Origin: Sinorhizobium sp. A49 | GTDB taxonomy: Bacteria; Pseudomonadota; Alphaproteobacteria; Rhizobiales; Rhizobiaceae | Direction: 5' to 3' | Assembly: GCF_002002725.1 (NCBI RefSeq) | Contig: NZ_MUNW01000050.1 | Location: 203,273 to 267,272 of the forward strand | DNA length: 64,000 nucleotides | Shown: positions 36,592 through 45,025 of the stretch, one piece after another | Numbering within the stretch: the stretch's first letter is position 1 | Layout of the letters: each line of letters opens with the position of its first letter | Position numbers and translations under genes: made by a program | Notes under the pieces: generated by a model | What the model saw: only the letters and a program-made list of their open reading frames with translations | Database searches by the model: none | Told to the model about the DNA's origin: nothing

Positions 36592-36603
36592 CCACGGCGT
36601 GCC

Positions 36604-36626
36604 GAGCCGGGCAGCCGATCCGGCTC
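36604..36626. terminator. hairpin between convergent genes
   Basis: GAGCCGG (36604-36610) pairs with CCGGCTC (36620-36626) around a 9-nt loop. It overlaps the response-regulator stop and lies 12 bp after the other gene, so it could serve both directions. There is no U-run. Confidence 0.45.
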
Positions 36627-37401
36627 ACACGACAGTCACTGTCCCAACGAAGCGCACCCCGGCGGCATGGACGATGTGCAGAGGCAGATCAACGCCAGCT
36701 GCGCGGGCTTTCATCCGCAATCGCCGAAGTGCGGCGTCGAGGCGGCGGCTCTCCCGGTCGGAATGGGTGTGGCCGAGGAGGGTGTCGATGGCACCGCGCG
36801 AAACGGTCGCGCCCGCGGCGCTGGCAAGGTGTTCCATCAACATGGCTTCCCGCCCAGAAAGCTGGATCGACACGCCAGCCGGCGCGATCAGCCGGCGTTG
36901 CTGCAGCTCCAGAAGCCAGGGCTGATGCGTCGTCGCCGAGGGGCCATTGCTGCTTGCGGCATTGGCTGACGGTGTTGCAATGGCCCGGATGCGCCGTGCA
37001 AGGTTACCGATGGCGAGCGCCAGTTCCTCGCCATCCACCGGCTTGGTCAGATAGAGGTCGGCACCCTGCTCATACCCGTTTATGCGATCCTCGCGATTGG
37101 CGCGCGCGGTCAACATAATCACCGCCATGCGTTTGCCTGAGGAGGCTGCGCGCGCGAGTTCGAAACCGCTGACGTCGGACAGGTTGACATCAAGGATCGC
37201 CACGTCGAAATCGTTGCGGATCAGAGCGGTGTAGAAACCGATGCCCGATGCGACATCGGTGACATCTATCGCTTGCAGCCTCAAGTAGTCGGCAATGCCG
37301 TGCCGCAGATCGTGGTCATCCTCGACCAGGATGACGCGGATAGCCGTCGCGCGCTGATCCTGCACGTTTGCAGCTTGTGAAAAAATGGCTTTTGTCGTCA
37401 T
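36625..37401 (-). CDS. OmpR-type two-component response regulator (orphan)
   Basis: A receiver domain (about residues 21-140) with acidic pocket VEDD, phospho-acceptor D71 in AILDVNLSD, switch Thr in MLTAR and Lys in LTKPV. It is followed by a winged-helix DNA-binding domain (about 165-258, LSGREAMLMEHLASAAGATVSR). No histidine kinase is in the window, so the partner is encoded elsewhere. It is divergent from the SARP-like regulator gene across about 620 bp, which may connect them. Confidence 0.88.
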   Translation of the reverse strand: MTTKAIFSQAANVQDQRATAIRVILVEDDHDLRHGIADYLRLQAIDVTDVASGIGFYTALIRNDFDVAILDVNLSDVSGFELARAASSGKRMAVIMLTARANREDRINGYEQGADLYLTKPVDGEELALAIGNLARRIRAIATPSANAASSNGPSATTHQPWLLELQQRRLIAPAGVSIQLSGREAMLMEHLASAAGATVSRGAIDTLLGHTHSDRESRRLDAALRRLRMKARAAGVDLPLHIVHAAGVRFVGTVTVV

Positions 37402-38021
37402 AAGCGTGCGCGAAACATTCCGGAATAAAATTGAGACCGACCTGCGGTGGTGTGCCTGTCGTCATGCAAGACGAAGCTATCGTGAAGCATGCCATATGGC
37501 ACTTGGCAGGATGGATCGGTAAGCGTGCTCCGCTTCGCGGCCGAAGCATCGGCCGGACCAGCGTTGGTCTGGTGCTTTCTCGCGGTGATCTCAGTGCTAT
37601 TGCAGCAAAGCTTCGTGCTTGGCGGCAATGGCGCTTTTTGCTCTTGGTCGAGAGCGCAAGACGATTGGCGGCTACCGGCGATCCTCGAAAACAAGGCGAA
37701 ATGATAGGGATGCTACGGTCATTGGGTCCTTGGCAGAAGCCGTTTTTGGTCATTGCGCCGCAAATTGGAACAAAGCTTCAAATGGTGCATGGAATAGCTG
37801 CCGTCAGACGACCGAGCGGTGGCGGGACGCTATGGCAACCTCTGATTTGCCTCGCGTGAGTTCCCGGTTGAATTCTGCGCGCGATTGCGACAAACTCCCT
37901 TTCGCAATCGTTTGTCCACACGCTCCCTAGATAACAGGCCGAGAGGCCTACACACTGCCTTTGGGTCTTCTTTTGGCGCAGGGGTGCTGATCAATATTGG
38001 CGGAACGGCCCAAAGGTACAA
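37402..38021. other. 620-bp divergent intergenic region, no gene seen
   Basis: Open frames here (for example 37431-37859 plus) have poor composition and no ribosome-binding site. The region should hold the promoters of the response regulator (minus) and of the SARP-like regulator (plus). I see no clear operator or repeat. Confidence 0.5.
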
Positions 38022-39971
38022 ATGACCTTCTTTCTGCAAACCTTTGGTGGCTTGAAGCTCGTTGATTCAGAGGGGCGGCAAGTTGCCTACCCCGAAAAAG
38101 GTTTGTTGCTTCTGGCCTATCTGCTGACGATCAAGGAAGGGGCCGAGCATCGCGCCGCGATGGCCACATTCCTGTGGGGAGACGAGGACAACGCCGTTTC
38201 CCTCGTCAACATGCGCAAGATGATATCAAGGATAAAGCTTCGCCAAGACGAACTCGGTGCACAGCTCCTCTCCTTTTCCAGCAACATGATCCACGTCGAA
38301 CGGCTGGCGGTGTCGTCGGATATGGTTTGGGTTGCCGATGAGGATGAGGCGGACCCCTTGCGCCAGTTGCGCAATCTCGCGACGATGATGCATCGCTCCT
38401 TCCTGGGACCCGTCGGTTGCCAGAGCCGCGACTTCTACGGATGGTTTTCCGAGCAGAAAGACCGTCAAAATACCCTTCTCAAAGCGCTGCTGAAGAGGGT
38501 GTCGCGGGCGGCGCGTTCGGAGGAAGACGCCGAAATTCTCAAGGATGCGGGGATCCTGTTGATTGGGGCGGAACGCGCCGATCCGGACACTCTGCAACTG
38601 CTTGTCGAAGTCTTCAACGCCGAAGAAGAGGTCGACCAGCTCCGCAAAATTCTCGAGAAGCGGAGCAACGCGCTGGCGCGAGGTGCTGATCTGGTCAACG
38701 CCACGGTGAACCGGGATGCCAGGCAAACAGCAACGAGTGCACCGGCTTACCCTTCTCTCACCAGCATATCAGAGCAACGCCCTCATGCTGAACCTGACGA
38801 CATGCGCCGGCACGCGGTACCGCGTCTGGTGCTGTTGCCTCCAAGCGATCATATCGGGCGCCCGGACAGCCGCTTCATCGCGAACGCCTTGATCGAGGAC
38901 ATCACGATCGGGTTTTGCGCGTTCAACAGTCTTCAGGTCATCGCGCACCATTCCGCCGTCCAGATTGGACATCAGCTCGAAGACCAGGCCGATTTCTTTC
39001 AACGCCACGCCCTCAATTACATCCTCGACAGCCGGATCAGCAATCAGACAAGCGAAGGAACGTTGTTCGTTCAGCTTGTCTTTTTCCCCGATAATGAGGT
39101 CGTGTGGGCGGAACGGTTCAGCCTGAGCCAGCCTGACCTCGTCGCTGCACGCCGCGTGATCGCACGAAACATCGCGCTTTCGGTTTCAAGCGAGATCGAA
39201 CGGCACGAGGCGACGCGGCTTTACAGGGAGCTGAACCCGGCAGCGTACCACAGTTATCTCGTGGGAAGACGGCACCTGAACCGGCTCACGTTGCCCGACC
39301 TTCGGCGTGCGCGCAAGGAGATGAAGACGGCTCTCCACGCGAGTACGAATTTTGCCCCGGCGCTGAGCTCGATTGCCAGAACCTATTCCAAGGAATGGCT
39401 GCTGACCGCACGGGGCGACATCGAGCTGCTGAAATCCGCCGAGGGGTTTGCAGTGCGCGCAATAGATGCGCGCCGGAACATGGCCGATGGCTACCGCGAG
39501 CTTGGCGTCGCCAAGCTTTTGCAGGGCGCATTCGATGAAAGCGCCGAGGCGATGGAACTGGCCGAGACGCTGGGTCCGCACTACGCGGATATCATTGCCG
39601 ATCATGCGGATACGCTCGTCCATTGTTCGCTTCCCAGCAAGGCGTTGCTGAAGATCGAACGGGCGATCGAGCTCAATCCGTTGAGCCCGGACTCCTATCT
39701 CTGGACCGCGGCCGGCGCAAACTACGCGCTGAGCCAATTCGAGACCTCGCTGGACTATATCGGCCGTATGGCCGATCCGAGCCTGGCGGACAGGCTCTCG
39801 GCCGCGAACTGGGCGATGCTGGACCAGAAGGACAAGGCGCGTGTCTTTGTTCGCCGGGTGCGCGAAGCCAACCCCAACTTCGATCTGGAGACGTGGCTTG
39901 CGGCAGTTCCGAGCAAGGAACAATGGCACAGAGACCTCTATCGAGACGGCTTGAAGAGGGCGGGATTTTAA
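38022..39971 (+). CDS. SARP-like/TPR transcriptional regulator (649 aa)
   Basis: The N-terminus (residues 1-100) resembles the winged-helix domain of SARP activators (LQTFGGLKLVDSEGRQVAYP, KGLLLLAYLLT, RAAMATFLWGD). A TolB/CadC-like alpha-beta domain follows at about 270-385 (PRLVLLPPSD, FIANALIEDITIGFCAF), as in many rhizobial adenylate-cyclase-like regulators, and then TPR-type helices at about 420-620 (ADGYRELGVAKLLQGAFDES, ALLKIERAIELNPLSPD). There is no cyclase or ATPase domain. It is probably a sensor-regulator whose ligand or partner is bound by the C-terminal part. A 72-residue gene follows 32 bp later. Confidence 0.8.
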   Translation: MTFFLQTFGGLKLVDSEGRQVAYPEKGLLLLAYLLTIKEGAEHRAAMATFLWGDEDNAVSLVNMRKMISRIKLRQDELGAQLLSFSSNMIHVERLAVSSDMVWVADEDEADPLRQLRNLATMMHRSFLGPVGCQSRDFYGWFSEQKDRQNTLLKALLKRVSRAARSEEDAEILKDAGILLIGAERADPDTLQLLVEVFNAEEEVDQLRKILEKRSNALARGADLVNATVNRDARQTATSAPAYPSLTSISEQRPHAEPDDMRRHAVPRLVLLPPSDHIGRPDSRFIANALIEDITIGFCAFNSLQVIAHHSAVQIGHQLEDQADFFQRHALNYILDSRISNQTSEGTLFVQLVFFPDNEVVWAERFSLSQPDLVAARRVIARNIALSVSSEIERHEATRLYRELNPAAYHSYLVGRRHLNRLTLPDLRRARKEMKTALHASTNFAPALSSIARTYSKEWLLTARGDIELLKSAEGFAVRAIDARRNMADGYRELGVAKLLQGAFDESAEAMELAETLGPHYADIIADHADTLVHCSLPSKALLKIERAIELNPLSPDSYLWTAAGANYALSQFETSLDYIGRMADPSLADRLSAANWAMLDQKDKARVFVRRVREANPNFDLETWLAAVPSKEQWHRDLYRDGLKRAGF

Positions 39972-40003
39972 CCGGAGCAATCCATCGTGAGAGGGGAAGA
40001 TGA

Positions 40004-40222
40004 ATGACCAAGGTTGTTGTGATCGGCATCGAGGGTGAAAAGGGGCTTTGGGTGGTCGATTTGGACGCTCGCAGTGTCGAGCCTCTCGAAACGCCGAAGT
40101 CAGGCGGACTGAAGACGGTCGCGGATCTGCGCGCAACAGGGGCGAGCGTGATCAAGGGTGCGGATGTGGCGCTGGTCGTCAAATCGGCTGCCGCAGCGTC
40201 GTCGGGCCACTACGAGGGGTAA
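40004..40222 (+). CDS. small protein following the SARP-like regulator (72 aa)
   Basis: The sequence begins MTKVVVIGIEGEKGLWVVDL and ends AAASSGHYEG, with alternating beta-type hydrophobics and no Cys or Trp-rich core. A GAGAGGGGAAG sequence lies just upstream, and the gene is 32 bp after the regulator, so it is probably in the same operon. It may be a co-factor, a target or a secreted peptide. No signal peptide is obvious. I do not recognise the family. Confidence 0.65.
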   Translation: MTKVVVIGIEGEKGLWVVDLDARSVEPLETPKSGGLKTVADLRATGASVIKGADVALVVKSAAAASSGHYEG

Positions 40223-40474
40223 GCGCTGGCGCGTGAATGCAAGGCTCGATCGCTGCCGACTGCGCGATGCGGACGGTGGCGACGGCTGCCTCGGTTTTGT
40301 GGTGGCGTCGCCTCTCGAGGTCTGCTGCCTGACCTTTGAATGGCGATCGGGGTGGCGGGGAACTTGCCGACCGGGTCTAGGGTGTTCCTGCGCCGCGCGT
40401 CACAAGGCGCAGGACCGTTGTTGCGCGGCCCGTCGATGTCAGACGGCCATCCGTGCCGGCGCGACCCTCTCGAT

Positions 40475-40921
40475 CTACCCCATGGACTTCGAGTAGACCC
40501 TCAGCTTCGCAACCTGTTTGTAGTCGCTGGCCTTGTAGTATTCCGCGGCGGCTCCCTGGCTTTGCGACAAGAGCCAAGCGCTTGAAAAGCCGGCGTCGTG
40601 CGCTTCTGCTTCGAGCAGCTTAAGCAGCCGCTTACCAATGCCTCTGCCTTGATGAGATGGAAGGACAGCGATCTCGGGTATGTAGAGGCCCCTGCCGGAA
40701 GCGGATGTGTGCGGGAGGCCGATGGCAAAACCGAGCAATTGTCCGGCCTCAAGGGCTCCGACCCCCATCCAGCCCGGCGTGGTCGTCAATTCGCCCATGC
40801 GCGCCGTCGCCCCCTCCCGCGACCACTTTTCATTCCAAGGCGGCTCTACGTAAGCCTGCACGATGATCGTCGCTGCCTGTGACGCCTGGTCCTCATTTAT
40901 CCGTTGAAAGATGACCGGCAT
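40475..40921 (-). CDS. GNAT-family N-acetyltransferase (148 aa)
   Basis: GNAT fold with YIPEIAVLPSHQGRGIGKRLLKLLEAEA at about residues 80-107, containing the acetyl-CoA loop QGRGIG. The C-terminal AAAEYYKASDYKQVAKLRVYSKSM matches the usual Y-x-x-x-G/D-F motif. The start at 40921 (MPVIFQRIN) has GGAG 5 nt upstream. A further upstream frame to 40966 lacks this. The gene stands alone, and its acceptor is unknown. About 250 bp on each side hold no other gene. Confidence 0.87.
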   Translation of the reverse strand: MPVIFQRINEDQASQAATIIVQAYVEPPWNEKWSREGATARMGELTTTPGWMGVGALEAGQLLGFAIGLPHTSASGRGLYIPEIAVLPSHQGRGIGKRLLKLLEAEAHDAGFSSAWLLSQSQGAAAEYYKASDYKQVAKLRVYSKSMG

Positions 40922-41159
40922 CCAGGCTCCGCTTTGACTGTATTCCTCAAATCGGCATTGATCCAAGGAGGAAATTGTAACGCGCTACTGCGACAGAAGT
41001 GTCGCTTATTGAGTATTCCAATCCTCGAAGAATAACAACTCTACGGTATTGTCTGTTGCACTTAAAACGCACTGATTGAAATCGGGGTATTGCAGGCGAC
41101 GGTCGGTCTTAAGCCAGGTGCGAACGCAACCGGTTGTCTGATCCGAATGTCTCGTGACG

Positions 41160-41750
41160 TCATCGGCCGTCTTGCAGCGATCGAAGATAGCGTGGGATCG
41201 TTCGCTGAAAGACAGCGCTTACGGTCTCTTTTCCTTCGAGCATGCAGAGAAGTCCGCCCCCCTCGATCAAGGCCAGGCATTGGTCGGCAACGACGTCCGG
41301 CAACAGGCAAGAGCGCAGTCGCCCCGCCTCCTGATCTTGCCGCACGGCCGCGGCAATCTCAGCGCGTGCTGTCGCGATCTTAAGCGTTATCACGGACTTC
41401 ACCTTCGGCAAGATTGAGAAGATAAAGCGATAATAAGCGTTCACGTCGGTCGTGAAGGTGGCGATCTCTGCAATGAGGCGCTCATAGCCGGCGCACAGTT
41501 CATAGATTATTTGCTCAAGGTTCGCGTCGCTTCCTGGCCGGGCGGCAGTCTCTTCGGGTTCAAAAAAGCGAACAAAGAAATACTCGATCGCGGCGTCGTG
41601 CAGCGCGTCCTTGTCCTTGAAGTGGTGATAGACAGCGCCTTTCGACAGGCCGGATGCTGTCACCAGATCCGACATGCTGGCATTCTCGTATCCACGTTCC
41701 AGAAACAGCCGGAATGCGCACTCGATGATGGAGGTCTTGGTGTCTTTCAC
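41160..41750 (-). CDS. TetR-family transcriptional regulator
   Basis: The N-terminal helix-turn-helix covers residues about 8-55 (IIECAFRLFLERGYENASMSDLVTASG, LSKGAVYHHFKDKDALHDAAI in parts), followed by an all-helical ligand domain to residue 196. The start is a GTG at 41750 with AGGAG 5 nt upstream. The longer frame to 42020 has no ribosome-binding site and its extra N-terminus is not conserved-looking. It is probably the regulator for the membrane protein at 41962, which lies 211 bp upstream on the same strand and has a TetR-type palindrome before it. Confidence 0.9.
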   Translation of the reverse strand: MKDTKTSIIECAFRLFLERGYENASMSDLVTASGLSKGAVYHHFKDKDALHDAAIEYFFVRFFEPEETAARPGSDANLEQIIYELCAGYERLIAEIATFTTDVNAYYRFIFSILPKVKSVITLKIATARAEIAAAVRQDQEAGRLRSCLLPDVVADQCLALIEGGGLLCMLEGKETVSAVFQRTIPRYLRSLQDGR

Positions 41751-41961
41751 GATGTCTCCTAAGTGGGTCGGACCATGGCCTCGGCGTAAGTCCGCCGACA
41801 TCGACCCGGGCCAACCTGTTGAAACCGCCCTGCAAACCCAGAAGAACAGTGTCCCTGTTGCCTTTATCGAGCGCAGTGCCGGGCGAACGCGGTTGGTATC
41901 GGGATCGCTCGACCGCGCCCTGATGCCGGTTTGTCGAGATCTCGAATGAGAACGCCATCGA

Positions 41962-42537
41962 TCAAGCCCGTCCTTCTGGCGCGCAGCCCGATTGGGCACA
42001 GGGATAGTGATCCACTGCAAAGCTGAAGAGGACCTTCAGCATGAACAGGGCGAAAACGATCGACATGAAGGGGGACAAGCCGGGGGATAGCGCGAGCCAG
42101 CTCAGGCCTGCTGCCAGCAGAAACCCACCGGCAAACGTCTGTAGCGGGTTTGATTTCAACACGTTGACGACAACGGCACCGGCGATCGTGTAGCTCCACA
42201 CGGCCAAAGAAGCCGCGAAGTCGGTGCTGAGCAGAAGGGCAACGATGATCGCGTGGATATGGATTGCGATGAAGATCCAGCGGTTGCGCGGCCGAGCGGC
42301 GTAAAAGTCGTTCGTGGATCGCGTGAAGTTTGCGACGCAACCGGCAGCGATATCGAGCACAAGGATCAGCGCCAACGCGCTTCTCCACGATGGCACTGAC
42401 GTCAGCAAATCCGGAAATCTGGTGGCGAGGGCGACAGGCAGAGCGATGCCGAATGCCACTGTCGCGGCCAGTTCCGGCAGCGTTTGCTGCAACCCGAAGA
42501 CATCGTGGAGATGGCGATGCATGGCGATGGGCTTCAA
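41962..42537 (-). CDS. putative integral membrane protein (191 aa)
   Basis: About five hydrophobic segments (VAFGIALPVALA, ALALILVLDIAAGCVANF, IFIAIHIHAIIVALLL, WSYTIAGAVVVNVL, FAGGFLLAAGLSWLALS). The TTG start at 42537 has GGGAG 8 nt upstream; an ATG at 42522 is possible. His residues are frequent near the N-terminus and helix 3. No family is recognised with confidence. The TetR-type operator lies 17 bp before the start. Confidence 0.75.
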   Translation of the reverse strand: MKPIAMHRHLHDVFGLQQTLPELAATVAFGIALPVALATRFPDLLTSVPSWRSALALILVLDIAAGCVANFTRSTNDFYAARPRNRWIFIAIHIHAIIVALLLSTDFAASLAVWSYTIAGAVVVNVLKSNPLQTFAGGFLLAAGLSWLALSPGLSPFMSIVFALFMLKVLFSFAVDHYPCAQSGCAPEGRA

Positions 42538-42554
42538 CAGGCATCTCCCTCAAA

Positions 42555-42572
42555 AAACCGAACGGTCGGTTT
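42555..42572. promoter_or_regulatory. TetR-type operator
   Basis: AAACCGAACGGTCGGTTT is an 18-bp palindrome with one mismatched pair, of the ACCGNNCGGT class used by many TetR repressors. It lies directly upstream of the membrane protein gene and close to the TetR gene. Confidence 0.65.
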
Positions 42573-42810
42573 GTCTCATGCTGTGTCTCTGGCGTCAATG
42601 CCTACCAGCGAGACGGCGAAGCTCTGTCTGCGGACGGTGGTGCAACGCGGAGACTATGCGGGAGGGGGGCTTACCGATCGCGTGAGGTCACCGAACGACT
42701 TCGGAAGGCTGGATGCGAACGCAGGACGGCAGAGACGTCGGTCGGCTGGTTTCAGCTGCCGATCGTAGGGCCCCACCCGGCATGCCGGGTTGCCCGCCGT
42801 CGGACGCAAA

Positions 42811-42834
42811 GAGGCCGGCAAGAATGCCGGCCTC
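42811..42834 (-). terminator. terminator after the symporter gene
   Basis: GAGGCCGGCA (42811-42820) and TGCCGGCCTC (42825-42834) form a perfect 10-bp stem with a 4-nt loop, 36 bp after the symporter stop. On the minus strand it is followed by TTTG. Confidence 0.7.
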
Positions 42835-42870
42835 CGTCGTCTGTTGTTCCAATCTTGCAGCCCGAAGAAA

Positions 42871-44229
42871 TCAGGCGGCCTGAAGAGCGGCGTCCGGTTC
42901 CGGATCTTCAATCGACTTTCCGGCATTGTAAACGGTCTCGTCGAGAATGCCTTCGCGCTTGGCAACGATCGTCGGCACCAGGGCCTGTCCGGCAACGTTG
43001 ACGGCGGTGCGCCCCATGTCGAGGATTGGGTCGATGGCGAGCAGCAGGCCCACACCCTCGAGCGGAAGGCCAAGCGTCGAAAGAGTGAGCGTCAGCATGA
43101 CGGTGGCGCCGGTGAGGCCGGCGGTCGCTGCCGAGCCGAGCACGGAGACGAAGACGATCAGCACGTATTCCTGGATCCCGAGCGGCACGCCAAAGAACTG
43201 GGCGATGAAGATCGCCGAGATCGCCGGATAAATGGCAGCGCAACCGTCCATCTTGGTCGTCGCGCCGAGCGGCACGGCAAAGGCGGCGTATTCGCGGGGC
43301 ACGCCGAGGCTCTTTTCGGTCACGGTTTCGGTGACGGGCAGGGTGCCGACCGAAGACCGCGACACGAAAGCCAACTGGATGGCCGGCCAGGCGCCGGCGA
43401 AGAAGCGCGCGGGCTTCAGGCCATGGGCGACCAGCAGTGCCGGATAGACGACGAACAACACGATGGCGAGGCCGATATAGACCGCGGCTGCATACCAGCC
43501 GAGCTGGGCCAGCGTTCCCCAGCCATATTGCGCCACGGCGCGGCCGAGCAGGCCGATGGTGCCGATCGGCGTCAGCCGAATGACCCACCAGAGGATCTTG
43601 CGGACAATGACGAGCAGCGACTGGTTGAAGGCGAGGAACGGTTTGGCTGCGTCACCTGCCTTCAGCGCGGCAGCGCCGAAGACGATCGAGACGACAAGGA
43701 TCTGCAGCACGTTGAAGTTCAGCGACGTGCTGGCGCTTCCCTCCGTCAGCTTGGTGCTTGCCTCCAGGCCCAGAATATTGGCGGGGACCAGGCCCTTGAG
43801 GAAATCGAGCCACGAGCCGGCATAGGACGGTGCTTTGGCAGCTTCCTGCGAAACGGCCGAGCCGATGCCGGGCTGGATGACGAGGCCGAGCGCAATCGCG
43901 ATGACAACGGCGATGAGCGAGGTGATCGCGAACCAGAGAAGCGTTTGCCAGACCAGCTTTGCCGCATTCTGCAGCGTCGCCAGATTGGCGATGGAGGCAA
44001 CGATCGCCGTGAAGACGAGCGGCGGGACCAGGGCGCGCAGAAGCTGCACGAAGATAGTGCCGATCGTCTGCAGCGTCACGGTCAGCCAGTTGGGGTTGCC
44101 GGCCGCGTCGGCGCCCATGTTTCGGGCGATGAGGCCGAGCAACAGGCCGATGACCATGGCCGCGAGAACCTGGAAGCCGAACGACAGGAAAAACGGCTTC
44201 GGCGGGGATTTGATAGAAGCTTGGGACAC
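42871..44229 (-). CDS. dicarboxylate/amino-acid:cation symporter (DAACS family)
   Basis: An inner-membrane elevator-type carrier of 452 residues. Family motifs are the serine-rich AFVSRSSVGTLPV (helical hairpin 1), PLGATTKMDGCA (helix 7, normally GATINMDGTA) and GLTGATVMLTLTLSTLGLPLEGVGLLLAIDPILDMGRTAVNVAG in segments (helical hairpin 2 and helix 8). The GATTKMDGC change in the cation-binding NMDGT sequence puts Lys where Asn binds sodium, which may alter ion coupling. The substrate (dicarboxylate, glutamate or cystine-like) cannot be fixed. Isolated transcription unit. Confidence 0.9.
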   Translation of the reverse strand: MSQASIKSPPKPFFLSFGFQVLAAMVIGLLLGLIARNMGADAAGNPNWLTVTLQTIGTIFVQLLRALVPPLVFTAIVASIANLATLQNAAKLVWQTLLWFAITSLIAVVIAIALGLVIQPGIGSAVSQEAAKAPSYAGSWLDFLKGLVPANILGLEASTKLTEGSASTSLNFNVLQILVVSIVFGAAALKAGDAAKPFLAFNQSLLVIVRKILWWVIRLTPIGTIGLLGRAVAQYGWGTLAQLGWYAAAVYIGLAIVLFVVYPALLVAHGLKPARFFAGAWPAIQLAFVSRSSVGTLPVTETVTEKSLGVPREYAAFAVPLGATTKMDGCAAIYPAISAIFIAQFFGVPLGIQEYVLIVFVSVLGSAATAGLTGATVMLTLTLSTLGLPLEGVGLLLAIDPILDMGRTAVNVAGQALVPTIVAKREGILDETVYNAGKSIEDPEPDAALQAA

Positions 44230-44466
44230 GATTTACACTCGATTGATTGATGGAGCGGAGCGTCTGGGAGGTAGCGTCCGCAACGAGGGCAAATTAGTCA
44301 AGGTTGCAAAGGAGTTTAAGCAACCGTTTGGCTCGGGACCAATCATGGGTGGAATAATTTTCCTGACCGGCGAAATCCGCGGCTGTGGCGCGTATTCCCC
44401 CCTCATGGCAATCCGACGTCACTGCCCTATCTGAAGCCCGTGGATTTCACCTGGAGGAGACGGAGC

Positions 44467-44898
44467 ATGCAGATCAATCGCACGGGACAGGCCAAATGGG
44501 CCGGCGGTCTCAAGGATGGCAAAGGCCAGATCTCGACGCAGAGCGGCGCGCTCAAAGAGTATCCCTACGGCTTTGCGGCGCGCTTCGAAGGTGTGCCCGG
44601 TACCAACCCGGAGGAACTCATCGGTGCAGCGCACGCCGGCTGCTTTACCATGGCCTTGTCGTTGATTTTGGGAGAGGCCGGCCTTACGGCTGACAGCATG
44701 GAGACCACCGCCAAGGTCACGCTCGAATCCGTCGCCGACGGCTTTGCCATCACTGCCATCCATCTGTCCCTGAAGGGACGTGTGCCGGGGGCGGATCTCG
44801 CAAAGTTCACCGAACTCGCCAACAAGGCGAAAGCGGGATGCCCGGTTTCAAAGGCGCTTGGTGCGGTTCCCATCACACTTGACGTCAGCCTGGCATGA
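44467..44898 (+). CDS. osmC: OsmC-type peroxiredoxin
   Basis: A cytoplasmic thiol peroxidase that reduces organic hydroperoxides. The two catalytic cysteines are C59 in HAGCFTMALS and C125 in KAGCPVSKAL. Length (143 aa) and sequence layout (GKGQISTQSGAL, PYGFAARFEG, TNPEELIGAAHAGC) match OsmC rather than Ohr. The start at 44467 has GGAGGAGACGG upstream. The last 18 bases, including the stop, are the first copy of a 20-bp tandem repeat. It is convergent with the flavin oxidoreductase gene. Confidence 0.93.
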   Translation: MQINRTGQAKWAGGLKDGKGQISTQSGALKEYPYGFAARFEGVPGTNPEELIGAAHAGCFTMALSLILGEAGLTADSMETTAKVTLESVADGFAITAIHLSLKGRVPGADLAKFTELANKAKAGCPVSKALGAVPITLDVSLA

Positions 44899-44960
44899 GC
44901 GACGTCAGCCTGGCATGAGCGACGTCAGCCTGGCATGAGCGATGTCAGCCTGGCATGAGC
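44881..44960 (+). repeat. four tandem 20-bp copies of the osmC 3' end
   Basis: The unit GACGTCAGCCTGGCATGAGC occurs three times exactly (44881-44900, 44901-44920, 44921-44940) and once with a C-to-T change (44941-44960). The first copy encodes the last five codons of osmC plus its TGA stop, so the array is a local expansion of coding DNA. Confidence 0.97.
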
Positions 44961-44981
44961 GTGAACCCGGACATGAGGCGG

Positions 44982-45001
44982 GCGCCTATCGCGATAGGCG
45001 C
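44982..45001. terminator. perfect 20-bp palindrome between convergent genes
   Basis: GCGCCTATCGCGATAGGCGC is fully self-complementary with no loop, lying between osmC (plus) and the flavin oxidoreductase (minus, stop at 45026). It may act as a bidirectional terminator or as a protein site. No U-run is present. Confidence 0.45.
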
Positions 45002-45025
45002 GCCGCGACGGCAGTGTCCGGTTGC

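Noticed and set aside
37431..37859. 142-codon plus-strand frame in the gap before the SARP-like gene
   Set aside because: Poor composition and no start signal; it is more likely promoter DNA.
44881..44960. The 20-bp array as a CRISPR
   Set aside because: The copies are contiguous with no spacers and derive from the osmC coding end.
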